64,000 nt of DNA from Alloalcanivorax gelatiniphagus (GCF_005938655.1 NZ_VCQT01000025.1:1-64000), one strand, 5' to 3'. Positions 49,644 through 59,010 are shown, counted from the stretch's first letter. Made by a program: numbers and translations. Notes: generated by a model from the sequence alone, not told the origin.

Positions 49644-51722
49644 TCATTCCGGCTGCGCGGAAATGTTGTTTTCCACCGTGAATTCCACGTAACCCAGATA
49701 CCGGTTGCGGATCTCGCGCACGTATTTCACCGGTTCCGAGCCGCGCACGTAGCCGAACCGGGCCTGGCGGGCGTATTGGGGGCGGGACAGCAGCAGCATG
49801 GCGCTTTCCACGTTGTCGAACCAGCGGTCCGGGTCCTTGCCCAGGCGTTGGGCCAGGCGCCGGGCGTCTTCCACGTGGCCGGAGCCGGCGTTGTAGGCGG
49901 CCAGGCCGAAATAGAGTTTCTGCGCCAGTTCCAGCCGTTGTGGAAAGCGGTCCTCCAGCCATTGCAGGTAGGCCATGCCGGCGGCAATGCCCTGCTCCGG
50001 GTCGTGGGGGTCGCTGAAGCCGAACTGGCGGGCGGTGCGCGGCATCACCTGCATCAGGCCCTGGGCACCGGCGAACGAGCGGGCATCCGGGTTGAACTTG
50101 CTTTCCTGATACATCTGCGACACCACCAGGCGCCAGTCGAAACCGTATTTCAGGGCGTATTCCTTGATCAGATCGTCATAGGGCGAGATCTGCTTGCCCG
50201 CTTCCACCCGGTATTCCTCGTGCAGGCGGATGGTCTTGGGTTCGGTGAAATAGCGGTTGAAGGTGACGTTGTAGAACAGGCCCTTGTAGTTGCGGCCGAT
50301 GTAGCCGTCCAGCTGCTTTTTCAGCGCCGGCTGATTGGCGCGCAGGCCCCAGGCGATGTGGCGCTCGCCTTCCAGGGTCCACAGCGGCTGAATGTCATCG
50401 CGGTAGGTGCTTTCCAGGGCCGCCAGGTGGCTGTCCACCATGGTCAGGTCCGCGTCGCCGTCGGCCACCTGCTGAATCAGCATCTCCGAGGTGACCCCCT
50501 CCAGCCGTCGCAGGGACAGGTCGATGCCGCTGGCGCGCAGCCGCTCCAGGCTGTCCACGAAGGCGCTGTCGGCGGCCACCGTCACGGTGCGCCCGTCCAA
50601 TTCGTTCACCGACTCGAACGGCGCCTCGTCGGCGCGGCCGATAATCTGTTCGTGCACTTCCAGGTAGCGCTTGCTGAAGTGCCAGCCGGCCTGCTTGCGT
50701 TCCTCGGTGACGGTCATGGAGGCGGCGATCACATCGCCGGCGCCCTCTTCCAGGGCCTGGAACATTTCCGAGGCGCTGTTGCGCACCACCATGCGCACCC
50801 GCAGGCCGTGTTGCTTGGCGAAATGGCGGATCAGGTCGTAATCGAACCCCATCAGTTCACCGCGCCAGAGGAAGTAGCTGGCCGGGTTGTTGGAGGTGAT
50901 CACGCGCAGCACGCCCTCCGCCTTGATCGCCTTCCAGTCCCGCTGCACCCGCTTCTGCACCGAGGCGCTCACATGGTGGCTGACGATGAACTCATTGATC
51001 GCCGCGCGCAGCTCCGGGTTGCCCTGGCGCACCGCCCAGGCAATGCGCCGGCGCTCCTGCACCACCGGCCCCCGGCGCAGGTCGTCATAGTCCATCAACA
51101 GGCTTTCCAGCATGTTGCCGTCGACGATGGTGGCGCCATAGAGACCCTCGGCCACCGCGTCCAGCAGCGCCACGTCGGAGGTGTCGCCGGGCAGGGTTTC
51201 CACCTTGATGTCGTCGAAGCGCTCCGCCAGCCCGGCGGCGGTTTCCGCGTAGGCGGTGCCTTCCGGTACCGCCAGGGTCATCGCGCCCAGCCCGGCCAGG
51301 TCGTCGCCTTCACGGCTGGTCGGCACCACCAGGTATTCGTCGATCACCGCCACCGGCGTACAGAACGCCACCGACTCGCCCCGGTCCTCGGTGACCGAAT
51401 AGTTGCTGACGATCATGTCGGCGCCACCGTCGTTCAGCAGTTCCGCCAGCGCCCCGGTGCTGTCGGCGTAGACCCAGCGCGGTTCCAGCCCCAGCGCTTC
51501 GGCGGCGGCCTCGGCCTGCTCACGAAACTCCTGCAACGGCACGCCCTCGCGCACCAGTGCCTGTTCTTCATCGAAACGTGGCGCCGCCAAACGCAGCACG
51601 CCCCGTTCGCGCAGCGCCTCCAGGTCGCCGGTTTCAGTGTAGTCAGGGCCCTGGCCGCAGCCGGCCAGCAACAGCAACGTCAGCGCCGCCAGCAGCGTGG
51701 CGGTTACCGGGTTTTGAGTCAT
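49644..51722 (-). CDS. MltF-like lytic transglycosylase with two substrate-binding-type domains
   Basis: 692 residues, well above the usual 480-520 of MltF. A lipobox LLAGC (Cys22) is followed by two tandem family-3 solute-binding-type domains, about 38-248 and 268-478. The second has GVLRVITSNNPASYFLWRGE and MGFDYDLIRHFAKQHG. The SLT domain (about 515-640) has YQESKFNPDA with the catalytic Glu540, and GAQGLMQVMPRTARQ. It cleaves glycan strands at the membrane. The extra sensor domain is unusual. The ATG is at 51722. Confidence 0.88.
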   Translation of the reverse strand: MTQNPVTATLLAALTLLLLAGCGQGPDYTETGDLEALRERGVLRLAAPRFDEEQALVREGVPLQEFREQAEAAAEALGLEPRWVYADSTGALAELLNDGGADMIVSNYSVTEDRGESVAFCTPVAVIDEYLVVPTSREGDDLAGLGAMTLAVPEGTAYAETAAGLAERFDDIKVETLPGDTSDVALLDAVAEGLYGATIVDGNMLESLLMDYDDLRRGPVVQERRRIAWAVRQGNPELRAAINEFIVSHHVSASVQKRVQRDWKAIKAEGVLRVITSNNPASYFLWRGELMGFDYDLIRHFAKQHGLRVRMVVRNSASEMFQALEEGAGDVIAASMTVTEERKQAGWHFSKRYLEVHEQIIGRADEAPFESVNELDGRTVTVAADSAFVDSLERLRASGIDLSLRRLEGVTSEMLIQQVADGDADLTMVDSHLAALESTYRDDIQPLWTLEGERHIAWGLRANQPALKKQLDGYIGRNYKGLFYNVTFNRYFTEPKTIRLHEEYRVEAGKQISPYDDLIKEYALKYGFDWRLVVSQMYQESKFNPDARSFAGAQGLMQVMPRTARQFGFSDPHDPEQGIAAGMAYLQWLEDRFPQRLELAQKLYFGLAAYNAGSGHVEDARRLAQRLGKDPDRWFDNVESAMLLLSRPQYARQARFGYVRGSEPVKYVREIRNRYLGYVEFTVENNISAQPE

Positions 51723-52060
51723 ACGTTCGATCCCTCCTGCGCACCAATCTAACCGAAAAGGGTGATCGGCGGCGAATTGTTAAATGGAGGGTGCAAGGCG
51801 CGGCGTGAGGGGAACGAAAAAAAGTTCAGGGATGGCGGCTGTAGGAGCGGCTTCAGCCGCGATTAACGGCGGTGCCATCGCCAGCTGATCGCGACTGAAG
51901 TCGCTCCTACACAAGGGCCGCGATGAACCGGGATGGGGGATGGAAACTGTAGGAGCGGCTTCAGCCGCGATTAACGGCGGTGCCATCGCCACCTTATCGC
52001 GACTGAAGTCGCTCCTACACAAGGGCCGCGATGAACCAGAATGCGGGATGGAGGCTGTAG
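51723..52060. other. REP-rich intergenic region, left side of the insertion element
   Basis: No gene is supported. It contains two complete REP pairs and the first four bases of a third, listed separately as a 108-bp-period array. Confidence 0.7.
51841..52060. repeat. REP array with exact 108-bp period, left part
   Basis: Units begin at 51841, 51949 and 52057 (GTAG), each consisting of a REP pair (GTAGGAGCGGCTTCAGCCGC facing GCGACTGAAGTCGCTCCTAC) and conserved filler such as CACAAGGGCCGCGATGAACC. The third unit is cut after GTAG by the insertion element, and continues at 53249. Confidence 0.93.
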
Positions 52061-52082
52061 ATACCGTCTCTCCTATCCGGAC

Positions 52083-53060
52083 TCAACCCCCAGCGGGTTG
52101 GGTCTGGAATGGGGTTTGCCGATGCAGCACGCCGAAGGCGATGTGCATCAGCTTGCGCATTGCCGCAGTCAGTGCGGACATGGGCGTTTTTCCGGCCTGC
52201 CGCAACCGAGTGTAGAACCCTTGAACCACCGGGTTGTAGCGGCTTGCGGTCAGCGCCGCCATGTAAAGCCGTCGGCGCATCGCCGGCGAGCCTTTCTTGG
52301 TTAGACGCGGTCGACCTCGCACCGAGCTGCCCGATGTCCATTCGCATGGCACCAGCCCCACGAACGCCGCCGCCTGGCGAGCGCTGCGGAACGTCTTGCC
52401 TCGCAACAGAACCATCAGATGGACCGAGGTGACTTCACCGATTCCGGGGATGCTCTCAAGCAGCGCCTGGTCGCGTTTGAGATCACCATCGCCGTCGATA
52501 TGGTCTTTGATCTCTTCGCGCAGCCGTTTCGCCTCGCCCTGCAGGGCCAGCAGAACCTGATCGATCGATGACACCGTCTCCGTATCCCGGCTGAACATCG
52601 CTTTCTCTCGCCGATTCTCTTCCCGCTGGATGTCTTGCTGGACAGTCTCCAGACGACCGGCGAGGCGCCGTAACCGCCGAATCGCCGCCGGTTCCGGTTG
52701 CCACCGGGGTGGCTGCCGGTCGAGCCCGTAGCGCGCCAGAAGCTGGCTGTCCTTCTTGTCCGTCTTGCCTGAGTGGCCCAACGCATGGCCGTAATGCCGG
52801 ACCTGGGCGGGGTTCACGACATGGACCTGGACACCGACTTCGTGCAGCCATTCGGCCACCGGCTCGTGGTAAATACCCGTGGCTTCCAGATACACGCGCA
52901 AATCCCGGGCTTGCTCACCGGTTTGGCGGGTCAGCCAGTCGATCAATGCGGGAAAGTGTTTGGGGTGGTTGGTGAAGACCTTGGTCTTCACTTTGCCGTT
53001 TTCACGCAGCCAGCATAGGTCCAGCTTGCTCTTACTAACGTCGATGCCGATGTAAGCCAT
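52083..53060 (-). CDS. IS110-family transposase (DEDD type)
   Basis: 325 residues. The RuvC-like domain starts MAYIGIDVSKSKLD (D7), continues with VYLEATGIYHE (E59) and TDKKDSQLLA (D101, D104), the expected acidic set. The C-terminal transposase_20 domain has SIPGIGEVTSVHLMVLL, then the serine region WTSGSSVRGRPRLTKKG and MRRRLYMAALTASRYNP. It appears intact. Such enzymes use a bridge RNA to choose donor and target. The weak ribosome site GGTAGAGAG lies where the predicted RNA stem ends. Confidence 0.95.
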   Translation of the reverse strand: MAYIGIDVSKSKLDLCWLRENGKVKTKVFTNHPKHFPALIDWLTRQTGEQARDLRVYLEATGIYHEPVAEWLHEVGVQVHVVNPAQVRHYGHALGHSGKTDKKDSQLLARYGLDRQPPRWQPEPAAIRRLRRLAGRLETVQQDIQREENRREKAMFSRDTETVSSIDQVLLALQGEAKRLREEIKDHIDGDGDLKRDQALLESIPGIGEVTSVHLMVLLRGKTFRSARQAAAFVGLVPCEWTSGSSVRGRPRLTKKGSPAMRRRLYMAALTASRYNPVVQGFYTRLRQAGKTPMSALTAAMRKLMHIAFGVLHRQTPFQTQPAGG

Positions 53061-53232
53061 CTCTCTACCTTGCCTTGTCTGTGCAGCCTCTCTTCTAACC
53101 GGAAGTGGCTTGGATACCGTTCAAGTTTTGAGAGAAACAGCCCGGTGGTCCGATCTACAACACAGGTTCACGGACCTCAGGAGCGGCTCGGGTTGCCACC
53201 GGGCTGATAGGATGATGGTAGCTAACCATCAA
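53061..53232 (-). ncRNA. Predicted bridge RNA of the IS110 element
   Basis: Read on the minus strand, in order: a 7-bp hairpin (arms at 53213-53219 and 53225-53231); a target loop closed by CCCGGTGG (53141-53148) and CCACCGGG (53196-53203), enclosing CTACA (53155-53159) and AGGAGCGGCT (53179-53188) with an AGGT/ACCT inner hairpin; and a donor loop with CTTGT (53074-53078) and GATACCGT (53113-53120), possibly closed by CTCTC/GAGAG. AGGAGCGGCT equals the right REP flank and GATACCGT the element's left end; CTACA and CTTGT are the reverse complements of the left flank TGTAG and the right end ACAAG. Confidence 0.7.
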
Positions 53233-53248
53233 CCCGTGGAGAGACACA

Positions 53249-53316
53249 AGGAGCGGCTTCAGCCGCGATCAACGGCGGTGCCATTGCCACCTTATCGCGA
53301 CTGAAGTCGCTCCTAC
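53249..53316. repeat. REP array, right part of the split third unit
   Basis: AGGAGCGGCTTCAGCCGCGA to TCGCTCCTAC continues the unit begun at 52057. Joining 52060 to 53251 restores a unit identical in layout to the two complete ones. Confidence 0.92.
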
Positions 53317-53348
53317 ACAAGGGTTCCGGGTACCCACAGCGAAGAACC

Positions 53349-53376
53349 AAAAAAAAGGGGCGCCCGAGGGCGCCCC
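53349..53376 (-). terminator. Terminator after the thrombospondin-repeat lipoprotein gene
   Basis: GGGGCGCCC (53357-53365) and GGGCGCCCC (53368-53376) with a very short loop, followed on the minus strand by a run of T. Confidence 0.9.
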
Positions 53377-53401
53377 ATGATCTGACTGATCAGAGAGAGT
53401 A

Positions 53402-54826
53402 TCAAGGTGCCGGGGTGGTGCCGGCGCAGACGCGGTGGATGCGCAGCTCGTCGCTGACGTTGAGCAGGCCCGCGTACTCCAGTTCCACGCTGTCGAAGGT
53501 CACCGCGCTGGTGTCCACTTCGGCGGACAGGAAGCGCTGGTTGCTGTCCAGGGACAGGCCCAGCAGTTCCAGATCAAGCAGGCCGCCGTCCACGGTGAAG
53601 CTCTGTACCACCTGGCCGTTGTCCACCAGACGCAGGGTCAGGAAGTTGCCGAGCAGGCCCAGGTTGAGCAGCGGAGAGGCCGGGTCGGAGATCACGAAGC
53701 CGATGCGGTCAATGCCAGTGAAGTCATTGCTGTCGTCAATGGCGTCGGCGTGGATCTCGGCGCCGCCGTAGATCAGTGCCGCGGACACGTTCATCTGGGC
53801 AAAGTTATCGTCGATGTTATCGATGATGTAGCCCGGGTTTTCCACGCTGGCCACGGCCAGACCGGTGGAGCTGCCGGAGGCCTGGAAGTCCGTGTTCAGC
53901 AGCGGCTGGTAGGCGCTGGTGGCATTACAGGTGAAACCGTTGGTGTCGCACACATCGCCGATGCCGTCGCCGTCCGCGTCCGCCTGGTCGGCGTTGGCGA
54001 TGGTCGGGCAGTTGTCGATGTCGTCCGGCACGCCGTCGTCATCCTCGTCCTGGGTGTTGTCCACCGGGCAGCCGTTGTTGATGGCCGGGCCGGGGGTGCG
54101 CGGGCACTCGTCGTCCACGTTGTTCACGCCGTCGCCGTCCTGGTCGTCGTCGCAAACGTCGCCCACGTTATCACCGTCCAGGTCTTCCTGGTTCGGGTTG
54201 GGCACCAGCAGACAGTTGTCGCTTTGGTCCGGCACGCCGTCGCCGTCGGTATCGCCGTCACAGGCGTCACCGGTGCCGTCACCGTCGGTGTCCAGCTGAT
54301 CGTTGTTGGCGGTGTAGGGGCAGTTGTCGTCGTCGTTGGGCACGCCGTCGTCGTCGATATCGTTGTCACAGACATCGCCGATGCCATCTCTATCGATATC
54401 GGACTGGTTGGGGTTCGGAACCGCCGGACAGTTGTCCTTGTTGTCCTCGATGCCATCACCGTCCTGGTCGATGTTGTTGTCGCAGGCGTCGCCGATGCCG
54501 TCACCGTCGGTGTCGGTCTGGGCCGGGTTGGCCACGCGCGGACAGTTGTCGGTGTCGTTGTCGACGCCATCGTCATCGATGTCGTCGTCACAGGCGTCGC
54601 CGATGCCGTCCTGGTCCTGGTCCAGCTGGCTGTGGTTGGCCACCGCCGGGCAGTTGTCCTGGTCATCGGGAATGCCGTCGTTGTCCTGGTCGTCGGGCAC
54701 GTTGGGCGTGGGATCACCGCCGCCACCGCCACCACCGCCGCCGCCACTGCTGGCGTTACAGCCGTAGATGCCGGCGCCAAGCACGGCGAGCAGGACCAGC
54801 ATGGTCAGATTCTTGATGTTCAACAT
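53402..54826 (-). CDS. Lipoprotein with thrombospondin type 3 repeats
   Basis: 474 residues. The ATG at 54826 follows GGAG by seven bases. A lipobox GIYGC precedes a Gly run, then roughly seven calcium-binding TSP3-type units such as [12 protein letters not shown] and [13 protein letters not shown] fill about residues 45-290. A C-terminal beta-rich domain of about 180 residues follows, with two Cys likely paired (FTCNATSAY and HRVCAG). Acidic repeats suggest calcium-dependent stiffness at the cell surface. Eleven bases separate it from the OmpA gene upstream, so they form an operon. Confidence 0.88.
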   Translation of the reverse strand: MLNIKNLTMLVLLAVLGAGIYGCNASSGGGGGGGGGGDPTPNVPDDQDNDGIPDDQDNCPAVANHSQLDQDQDGIGDACDDDIDDDGVDNDTDNCPRVANPAQTDTDGDGIGDACDNNIDQDGDGIEDNKDNCPAVPNPNQSDIDRDGIGDVCDNDIDDDGVPNDDDNCPYTANNDQLDTDGDGTGDACDGDTDGDGVPDQSDNCLLVPNPNQEDLDGDNVGDVCDDDQDGDGVNNVDDECPRTPGPAINNGCPVDNTQDEDDDGVPDDIDNCPTIANADQADADGDGIGDVCDTNGFTCNATSAYQPLLNTDFQASGSSTGLAVASVENPGYIIDNIDDNFAQMNVSAALIYGGAEIHADAIDDSNDFTGIDRIGFVISDPASPLLNLGLLGNFLTLRLVDNGQVVQSFTVDGGLLDLELLGLSLDSNQRFLSAEVDTSAVTFDSVELEYAGLLNVSDELRIHRVCAGTTPAP

Positions 54827-54837
54827 GTCGATTCTCC

Positions 54838-55929
54838 TCACTTCTCGGTGACGCGGAATTCGACGCGGCGGTTCATCGCGCGGCCGGATTCGTTGTCGTT
54901 GCTGGCCACCGGCTCCAGTTCACCGTAACCACGGGCGGTGAGCCGGTCGGCGTCGACGCCGCGCATCACCAGATACTGGCGCACCGCTTCGGCACGCTGG
55001 CTGGACAGCTGTTGGTTGTAGTTGGCGTTACCGACGCTGTCGGTGTGGCCGGCCACCTCCACGCGGAAGTCGGTCTGCGCCTTGAGCGAGTCCGCGATCC
55101 GGTTGAGGGTCGATTCAGAACCGGCGGTGAGCCGCGCCGAATCAAATTCAAAGTTGATGTTGCTGAGCGTCACGGTCTGGTTGGCGATCAAACAGCCCTT
55201 GGCGTCCACCTGCCCGCCCTGCAGGGTGTTCGGGCACTGGTCACGATCGTCCGGTACGCCGTCGCCGTCGGAATCAATGGAAGGCTTGGGCTGGATGCGC
55301 ACCTCGCGGGTTTCCACCACCACTTTTTCCTTGGTGACCACCTTGGTGTAGCCGAGCGGGAATTCCACGCCCAGTGCCAGGCGCACATCGCCGAAGGGAC
55401 CGTCGCCGCGGGCCGGGCCGGCACCGTCGAAATCGTCATAGACGTAGCGCACGTCGCCACGGAATTTCAGGCCGTTGTCGAACACCGGGCCGGTGACCGC
55501 GCCGAAGCCGGCGGTGGCGCCGAAGTTGGTGTCCTGGTCGTTATCGGGCAGCACTTCCTGGTCGATGGCGCCCACGGTGACGATGGCATAGGGCGTGAAC
55601 CCGGTGCGGTCACCGAACGCATAGGCCAGGCCCGTGGTCAGATGGTATTGATAGAAGTCCTGGGTGTTGGGAATGCCCGGGTCCATCTTGTAGAACCCGA
55701 ACTCGGTTTCCCACCAGACGCGATCGGAGAGCTGGCGACCATAAAAGACGCCATAGCCGGAAGCATCGTCGTTGTATTGACGGTCCTCGTCCAGATCCAC
55801 GTAGGCGCCGAAGCCACCCACGTACTGGCGCGTATTCATATCCTCTTCGTAATGTTCCTCCGCCAGAGCCGGCTGCATCGCCAGCCCCACGGCCACTACC
55901 AATGCGGATAATTTGAAGCTTGCTTGCAT
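54838..55929 (-). CDS. OmpA-family outer-membrane protein
   Basis: 363 residues from ATG 55929. A signal peptide (ending PALAE) precedes an eight-stranded-type barrel (about 25-200). A linker has one TSP3-like unit ([16 protein letters not shown]), and the OmpA C-domain shows [40 protein letters not shown] and [10 protein letters not shown], which bind peptidoglycan. Shared TSP3 motifs with the downstream gene suggest joint surface function. A CGAGGGGGG tract precedes the start. The gene is divergent from the ceramidase-like gene. Confidence 0.92.
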   Translation of the reverse strand: MQASFKLSALVVAVGLAMQPALAEEHYEEDMNTRQYVGGFGAYVDLDEDRQYNDDASGYGVFYGRQLSDRVWWETEFGFYKMDPGIPNTQDFYQYHLTTGLAYAFGDRTGFTPYAIVTVGAIDQEVLPDNDQDTNFGATAGFGAVTGPVFDNGLKFRGDVRYVYDDFDGAGPARGDGPFGDVRLALGVEFPLGYTKVVTKEKVVVETREVRIQPKPSIDSDGDGVPDDRDQCPNTLQGGQVDAKGCLIANQTVTLSNINFEFDSARLTAGSESTLNRIADSLKAQTDFRVEVAGHTDSVGNANYNQQLSSQRAEAVRQYLVMRGVDADRLTARGYGELEPVASNDNESGRAMNRRVEFRVTEK

Positions 55930-56187
55930 GGTGTTACCCCCCTCGGGTATCAACGGATTACACTGCAAGCATTGGAATAGCTGGAGGGCATAAAAAAAAC
56001 AGAGTTCCCGTGACTTCCAGTAGGAATAGTGTTGAAAACATCACTCCGGGTTTTCATAACGTGTCCCAGCGTTGTCGCTTTGTATCCCTTCCGTACCAAC
56101 GTCACCGCTGGACCGCTTTTTTGTTGTGCGACCCGGGACCCAATGGTACGTTCGTACAAATATAAAAATTCAAGGATCGGACAGCTC

Positions 56188-58209
56188 ATGCCTCCCGCCC
56201 GTCGATCACGCCGGCGCCTGGGAATGGGGTTGCTGGTGTTGCTGCTGCTCGCCGGCGCCGCCCTGCTCCACACAGCCTGGCCATTTCTGTTCTATCCCCG
56301 CGCGTCACTCAGTTTCCAGGTGCCGGCGCCGCGCCCGGCAGCGCTCTCCGGCCCGGCCCTGGCCGGTGTCGCCGAGGTGGATATCACGCCGGCCATCGGC
56401 CTGCCCAAGTTCGGCTATTCCGCCTGGGCCGCCGACGGCGACGGCCTGCGCACCCGGCTCAAGGCCCGGGCCTTCTACCTGCACGGTCCCGGGGGCACGC
56501 CGCTGGCCCTGGTTCAGCTGGACCTGGGCGCCGGCTCCCTGCCCCTGCATTACGCGGTGGCGCAGCGCATCGCCGAACACACCGATGTACCCGCCCAGGG
56601 CCTCAGCCTGCTGGTCACCCACACCCACTCCGGGCCCGGCCAGTACCTGGGCAGCGATGTCTATAATGTGTTCGGCGGCAACCGACCCGGTTTCGACCCG
56701 GTGCTGTTCGACTTCCTGGCCGAGCGCATCAGCAGCGCGGTGATTCGCGCCTACCAGGGCCGCCGCCCGGCACGGTTCGCCACCGGCGCCCGGCAGGTGT
56801 GGGGGCTGACCCGCAACCGCTCGATACAGGCCTGGGCCCGCAACCATCAGCTGGACCCGGACACCCTGGACGGCAATACCGAGCGGCGCGCGGTGAACCC
56901 GCGCATGACCCAGCTGCGCATTGATCTGCAGGCGGACGATGGCCGCTACTATCCGGCCGGCGCCCTGACCCTGTTTTCCATCCACGGCACCGCCATCCCC
57001 GCCTTCACCGGCCCCTACCACGCGGACGTCTGGCACTGGCTGGCGCGGGGGCCCGTCCGCCGCTTCACCGCCGATGAACTGCCCTGGCCCCTGGTGCACG
57101 GCGCCGTCCAGGCCACCCATGCCGACAACAACCCGGCCTGGCTGCCGGAACATCGTGGCGACCTGGAAGCCCGGCGCATCGGCACCGCTCTCGGCGAGCA
57201 GGCCGCCGACCTGTTCGAATCCCTGGGCGAGCGGATGTCGCCGCGCCTGGTCACCGCCGCCGGCGCCCGCCAGCTCGATCTGCTGGCACTGGACGACGAC
57301 CAGCGCCACGGGCTGTGCCCGAGGGCGGTGGTGGGGGCGTCGGTGGCCGGCGCCGCCAACGGCGATGAGGTGTTCCCGATTTCCTATCTGCCTTTCTTGC
57401 AGGAAGGCTGGCCCCGGCGGCTGTTCACCGACGGCTGCCAGGGCGTCAAACAATGGATGCTGTCCAAGGCCCAGCTGCTGCTGGCGCCGGAAGCGTTTCC
57501 GCACCGCGCCCTGTTCCAGGTGCTGCGCGTCAACGATCTGGTGCTGGTGCCGCTGCCCTGGGAAATTACCCTGGAAAGCGGCAACCGGCTGCGCGGCGCG
57601 GTGCTCGACACCCTGCCCGACGGGCAGGACTGGCGGGTGGAGATCTCCAGCCTGGCCAACGGTTTCTTCGGCTACGCGGTCACCCCGGAGGAATACGGCG
57701 CCCAGTTCTACGAGGGCGGCCATACCCTGTACGGGCCACACACCCTGGACTTTCTCACCGCGCAGAGCGCGCGGCTGAGCGCCGACCTGTGGCGCACCGG
57801 CCAGGTGGCGGAGCTGCCGGCGCGGGCCGACTTCAACCTGCTGCGCCACGATTACTGGCCCACCGCCGCGCGGGATCACAGCTGGGCCCGGCAATGGCGA
57901 CAGAGCGCGCGCTTCCATGAAGCCAAGGACGAACAGGGCCCATACTGGGCCTGGCGATTCCACGGTGAACCCCCCGGGGCCCTGACCCTGCACCAGACGC
58001 TGCTAAGGGTTACCCGCACCGAGGACCGGGCCCTGGTGATCGACGACGAAAGCGGCGACCTGGCCCTGCGTCTGATCGACCAGAACCAACAGGGTGCCGA
58101 CTATGAGGTGCGCTGGTACCACCCGCCGCCGGCACCGCCGGGCCACTTCCAGCTGCGGATTCTGGCCGGCGAGCACGCCCCCGGGCTCACCTCTCCGGCG
58201 TTTCCCTGA
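56188..58209 (+). CDS. Membrane-anchored neutral ceramidase-like protein
   Basis: 673 residues from ATG 56188. An Arg-rich N-terminus and one transmembrane helix (about 12-33, LGMGLLVLLLLAGAALLH) anchor a periplasmic domain. LVTHTHSGPGQYLGSDVYN is the zinc-binding motif of neutral ceramidases, and SIHGTAIPAFTGPYHAD is a second metal region. The usual TQNxGDVSPN stretch appears as VVGASVAGAANGDEV, so part of the canonical active site is changed. The C-terminal immunoglobulin-like domain is retained. It may act on another lipid amide. It starts about 260 bases from ompA on the opposite strand. Confidence 0.78.
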   Translation: MPPARRSRRRLGMGLLVLLLLAGAALLHTAWPFLFYPRASLSFQVPAPRPAALSGPALAGVAEVDITPAIGLPKFGYSAWAADGDGLRTRLKARAFYLHGPGGTPLALVQLDLGAGSLPLHYAVAQRIAEHTDVPAQGLSLLVTHTHSGPGQYLGSDVYNVFGGNRPGFDPVLFDFLAERISSAVIRAYQGRRPARFATGARQVWGLTRNRSIQAWARNHQLDPDTLDGNTERRAVNPRMTQLRIDLQADDGRYYPAGALTLFSIHGTAIPAFTGPYHADVWHWLARGPVRRFTADELPWPLVHGAVQATHADNNPAWLPEHRGDLEARRIGTALGEQAADLFESLGERMSPRLVTAAGARQLDLLALDDDQRHGLCPRAVVGASVAGAANGDEVFPISYLPFLQEGWPRRLFTDGCQGVKQWMLSKAQLLLAPEAFPHRALFQVLRVNDLVLVPLPWEITLESGNRLRGAVLDTLPDGQDWRVEISSLANGFFGYAVTPEEYGAQFYEGGHTLYGPHTLDFLTAQSARLSADLWRTGQVAELPARADFNLLRHDYWPTAARDHSWARQWRQSARFHEAKDEQGPYWAWRFHGEPPGALTLHQTLLRVTRTEDRALVIDDESGDLALRLIDQNQQGADYEVRWYHPPPAPPGHFQLRILAGEHAPGLTSPAFP

Positions 58210-58293
58210 CCGCCGCCGCGAATTTGCCGGCCCGGTCCGGTGACAGCGCCGGACACGCTGCTACACTGTGTCCTCGTTCAACGGAGGTCGTCC

Positions 58294-58905
58294 ATGAGGA
58301 CACTGCTTTTCTCGCTGGCCATGCTGTCGCTGACAGGCCTGGCCGGCTGCGCCAGCACCACCCAGATCACCACCCGCACCGTCACCGACAGCCCGCCGCC
58401 GCCGGCCACCTCCGTGCTGCTGGCGGCGCAGAGCCCGGAAAGCGATACCCGGGAAACCTGGGAGCTGATCTGCCGGCCGGTATTCGCCCGCAGCGGCCTC
58501 ACCGTGCATCTGGCCCACCAGGAAGTACCGTTCTGGGACCAGGACGGCCGCGCCGCGTTGAGCGACTGGGCCGGCCAGCACCAGGTCGACCGCATCCTGC
58601 TGGTGGATCTGACCGGGCTGCTGACCTCGGCGCCCAACCTGCCGGACCAGCGCGAACTCAACCCGCTCAACCAGGACACCGAGGTGCAACCCACCTGGCG
58701 CCTGGGCCTGGACGGGCAGCGCATCCAGCGGGCGCCCCTGGAAGACACCGAGGACCGCTTCCCCGCCTACCTGATGGACGGCACCGGTGCCTCCCTGTGG
58801 TACGGCATCGCCCGCACCCACGAGGCCAATGACCAGGCCGCCATCGCCAAGAGCCAGTGCCGCGCCCTGCGCGATGCCCTGCGCCAGGCCGGCCTGCTGC
58901 CCTGA
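58294..58905 (+). CDS. Lipoprotein, function unknown
   Basis: 203 residues. A signal ends with the lipobox GLAGC. The mature part has no domain I recognise; two conserved-looking features are ETWELICRPVF and DRILLVDLTGLL, and two Cys outside the lipid site (near residues 67 and 190) may pair. GGAGG precedes the ATG. It lies 84 bases after the ceramidase-like gene and about 100 before msrA, all on one strand. Confidence 0.7.
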   Translation: MRTLLFSLAMLSLTGLAGCASTTQITTRTVTDSPPPPATSVLLAAQSPESDTRETWELICRPVFARSGLTVHLAHQEVPFWDQDGRAALSDWAGQHQVDRILLVDLTGLLTSAPNLPDQRELNPLNQDTEVQPTWRLGLDGQRIQRAPLEDTEDRFPAYLMDGTGASLWYGIARTHEANDQAAIAKSQCRALRDALRQAGLLP

Positions 58906-59010
58906 CCCCGCCGCCCCGGGCATTGATACCCGGGGCGGACGCCCCCATCTGCTGAGCATGCAGCGGGCCCCTTGGCCCCCTGCCCCTGATCCAGCATCCA
59001 TGGAGGTACC

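Larger units (their letters stand above)
52061..53250 (-). mobile_element. IS110-family insertion sequence inside a REP unit
   Basis: About 1190 bases. It splits a REP copy between CTGTAG on the left and GAGCGGCTTC on the right. AG is present at both junctions (52059-52060 and 53249-53250), consistent with a dinucleotide core and no target duplication. Subterminal inverted repeats GTCTCTCC (52066-52073) and GGAGAGAC (53238-53245) are present. The transposase fills most of it, leaving 22 bases on the left and about 190 non-coding bases on the right, upstream of the transposase, as in the IS110 group. Confidence 0.9.

Noticed and set aside
51841-52018. 108-bp REP array as a CRISPR
   Set aside because: Repeats are palindromic pairs with nearly identical filler between them, not unique spacers.
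52061-53250. Assignment to the IS1111 subgroup because of subterminal inverted repeats
   Set aside because: The non-coding region lies upstream of the transposase rather than downstream, which fits the IS110 group better; the short inverted repeats alone do not decide it.
53402-54826. Long plus-strand frame of Val/Gly-rich sequence opposite the TSP3 gene
   Set aside because: It mirrors the Asp-codon repeats of the real gene and has no independent start signal.
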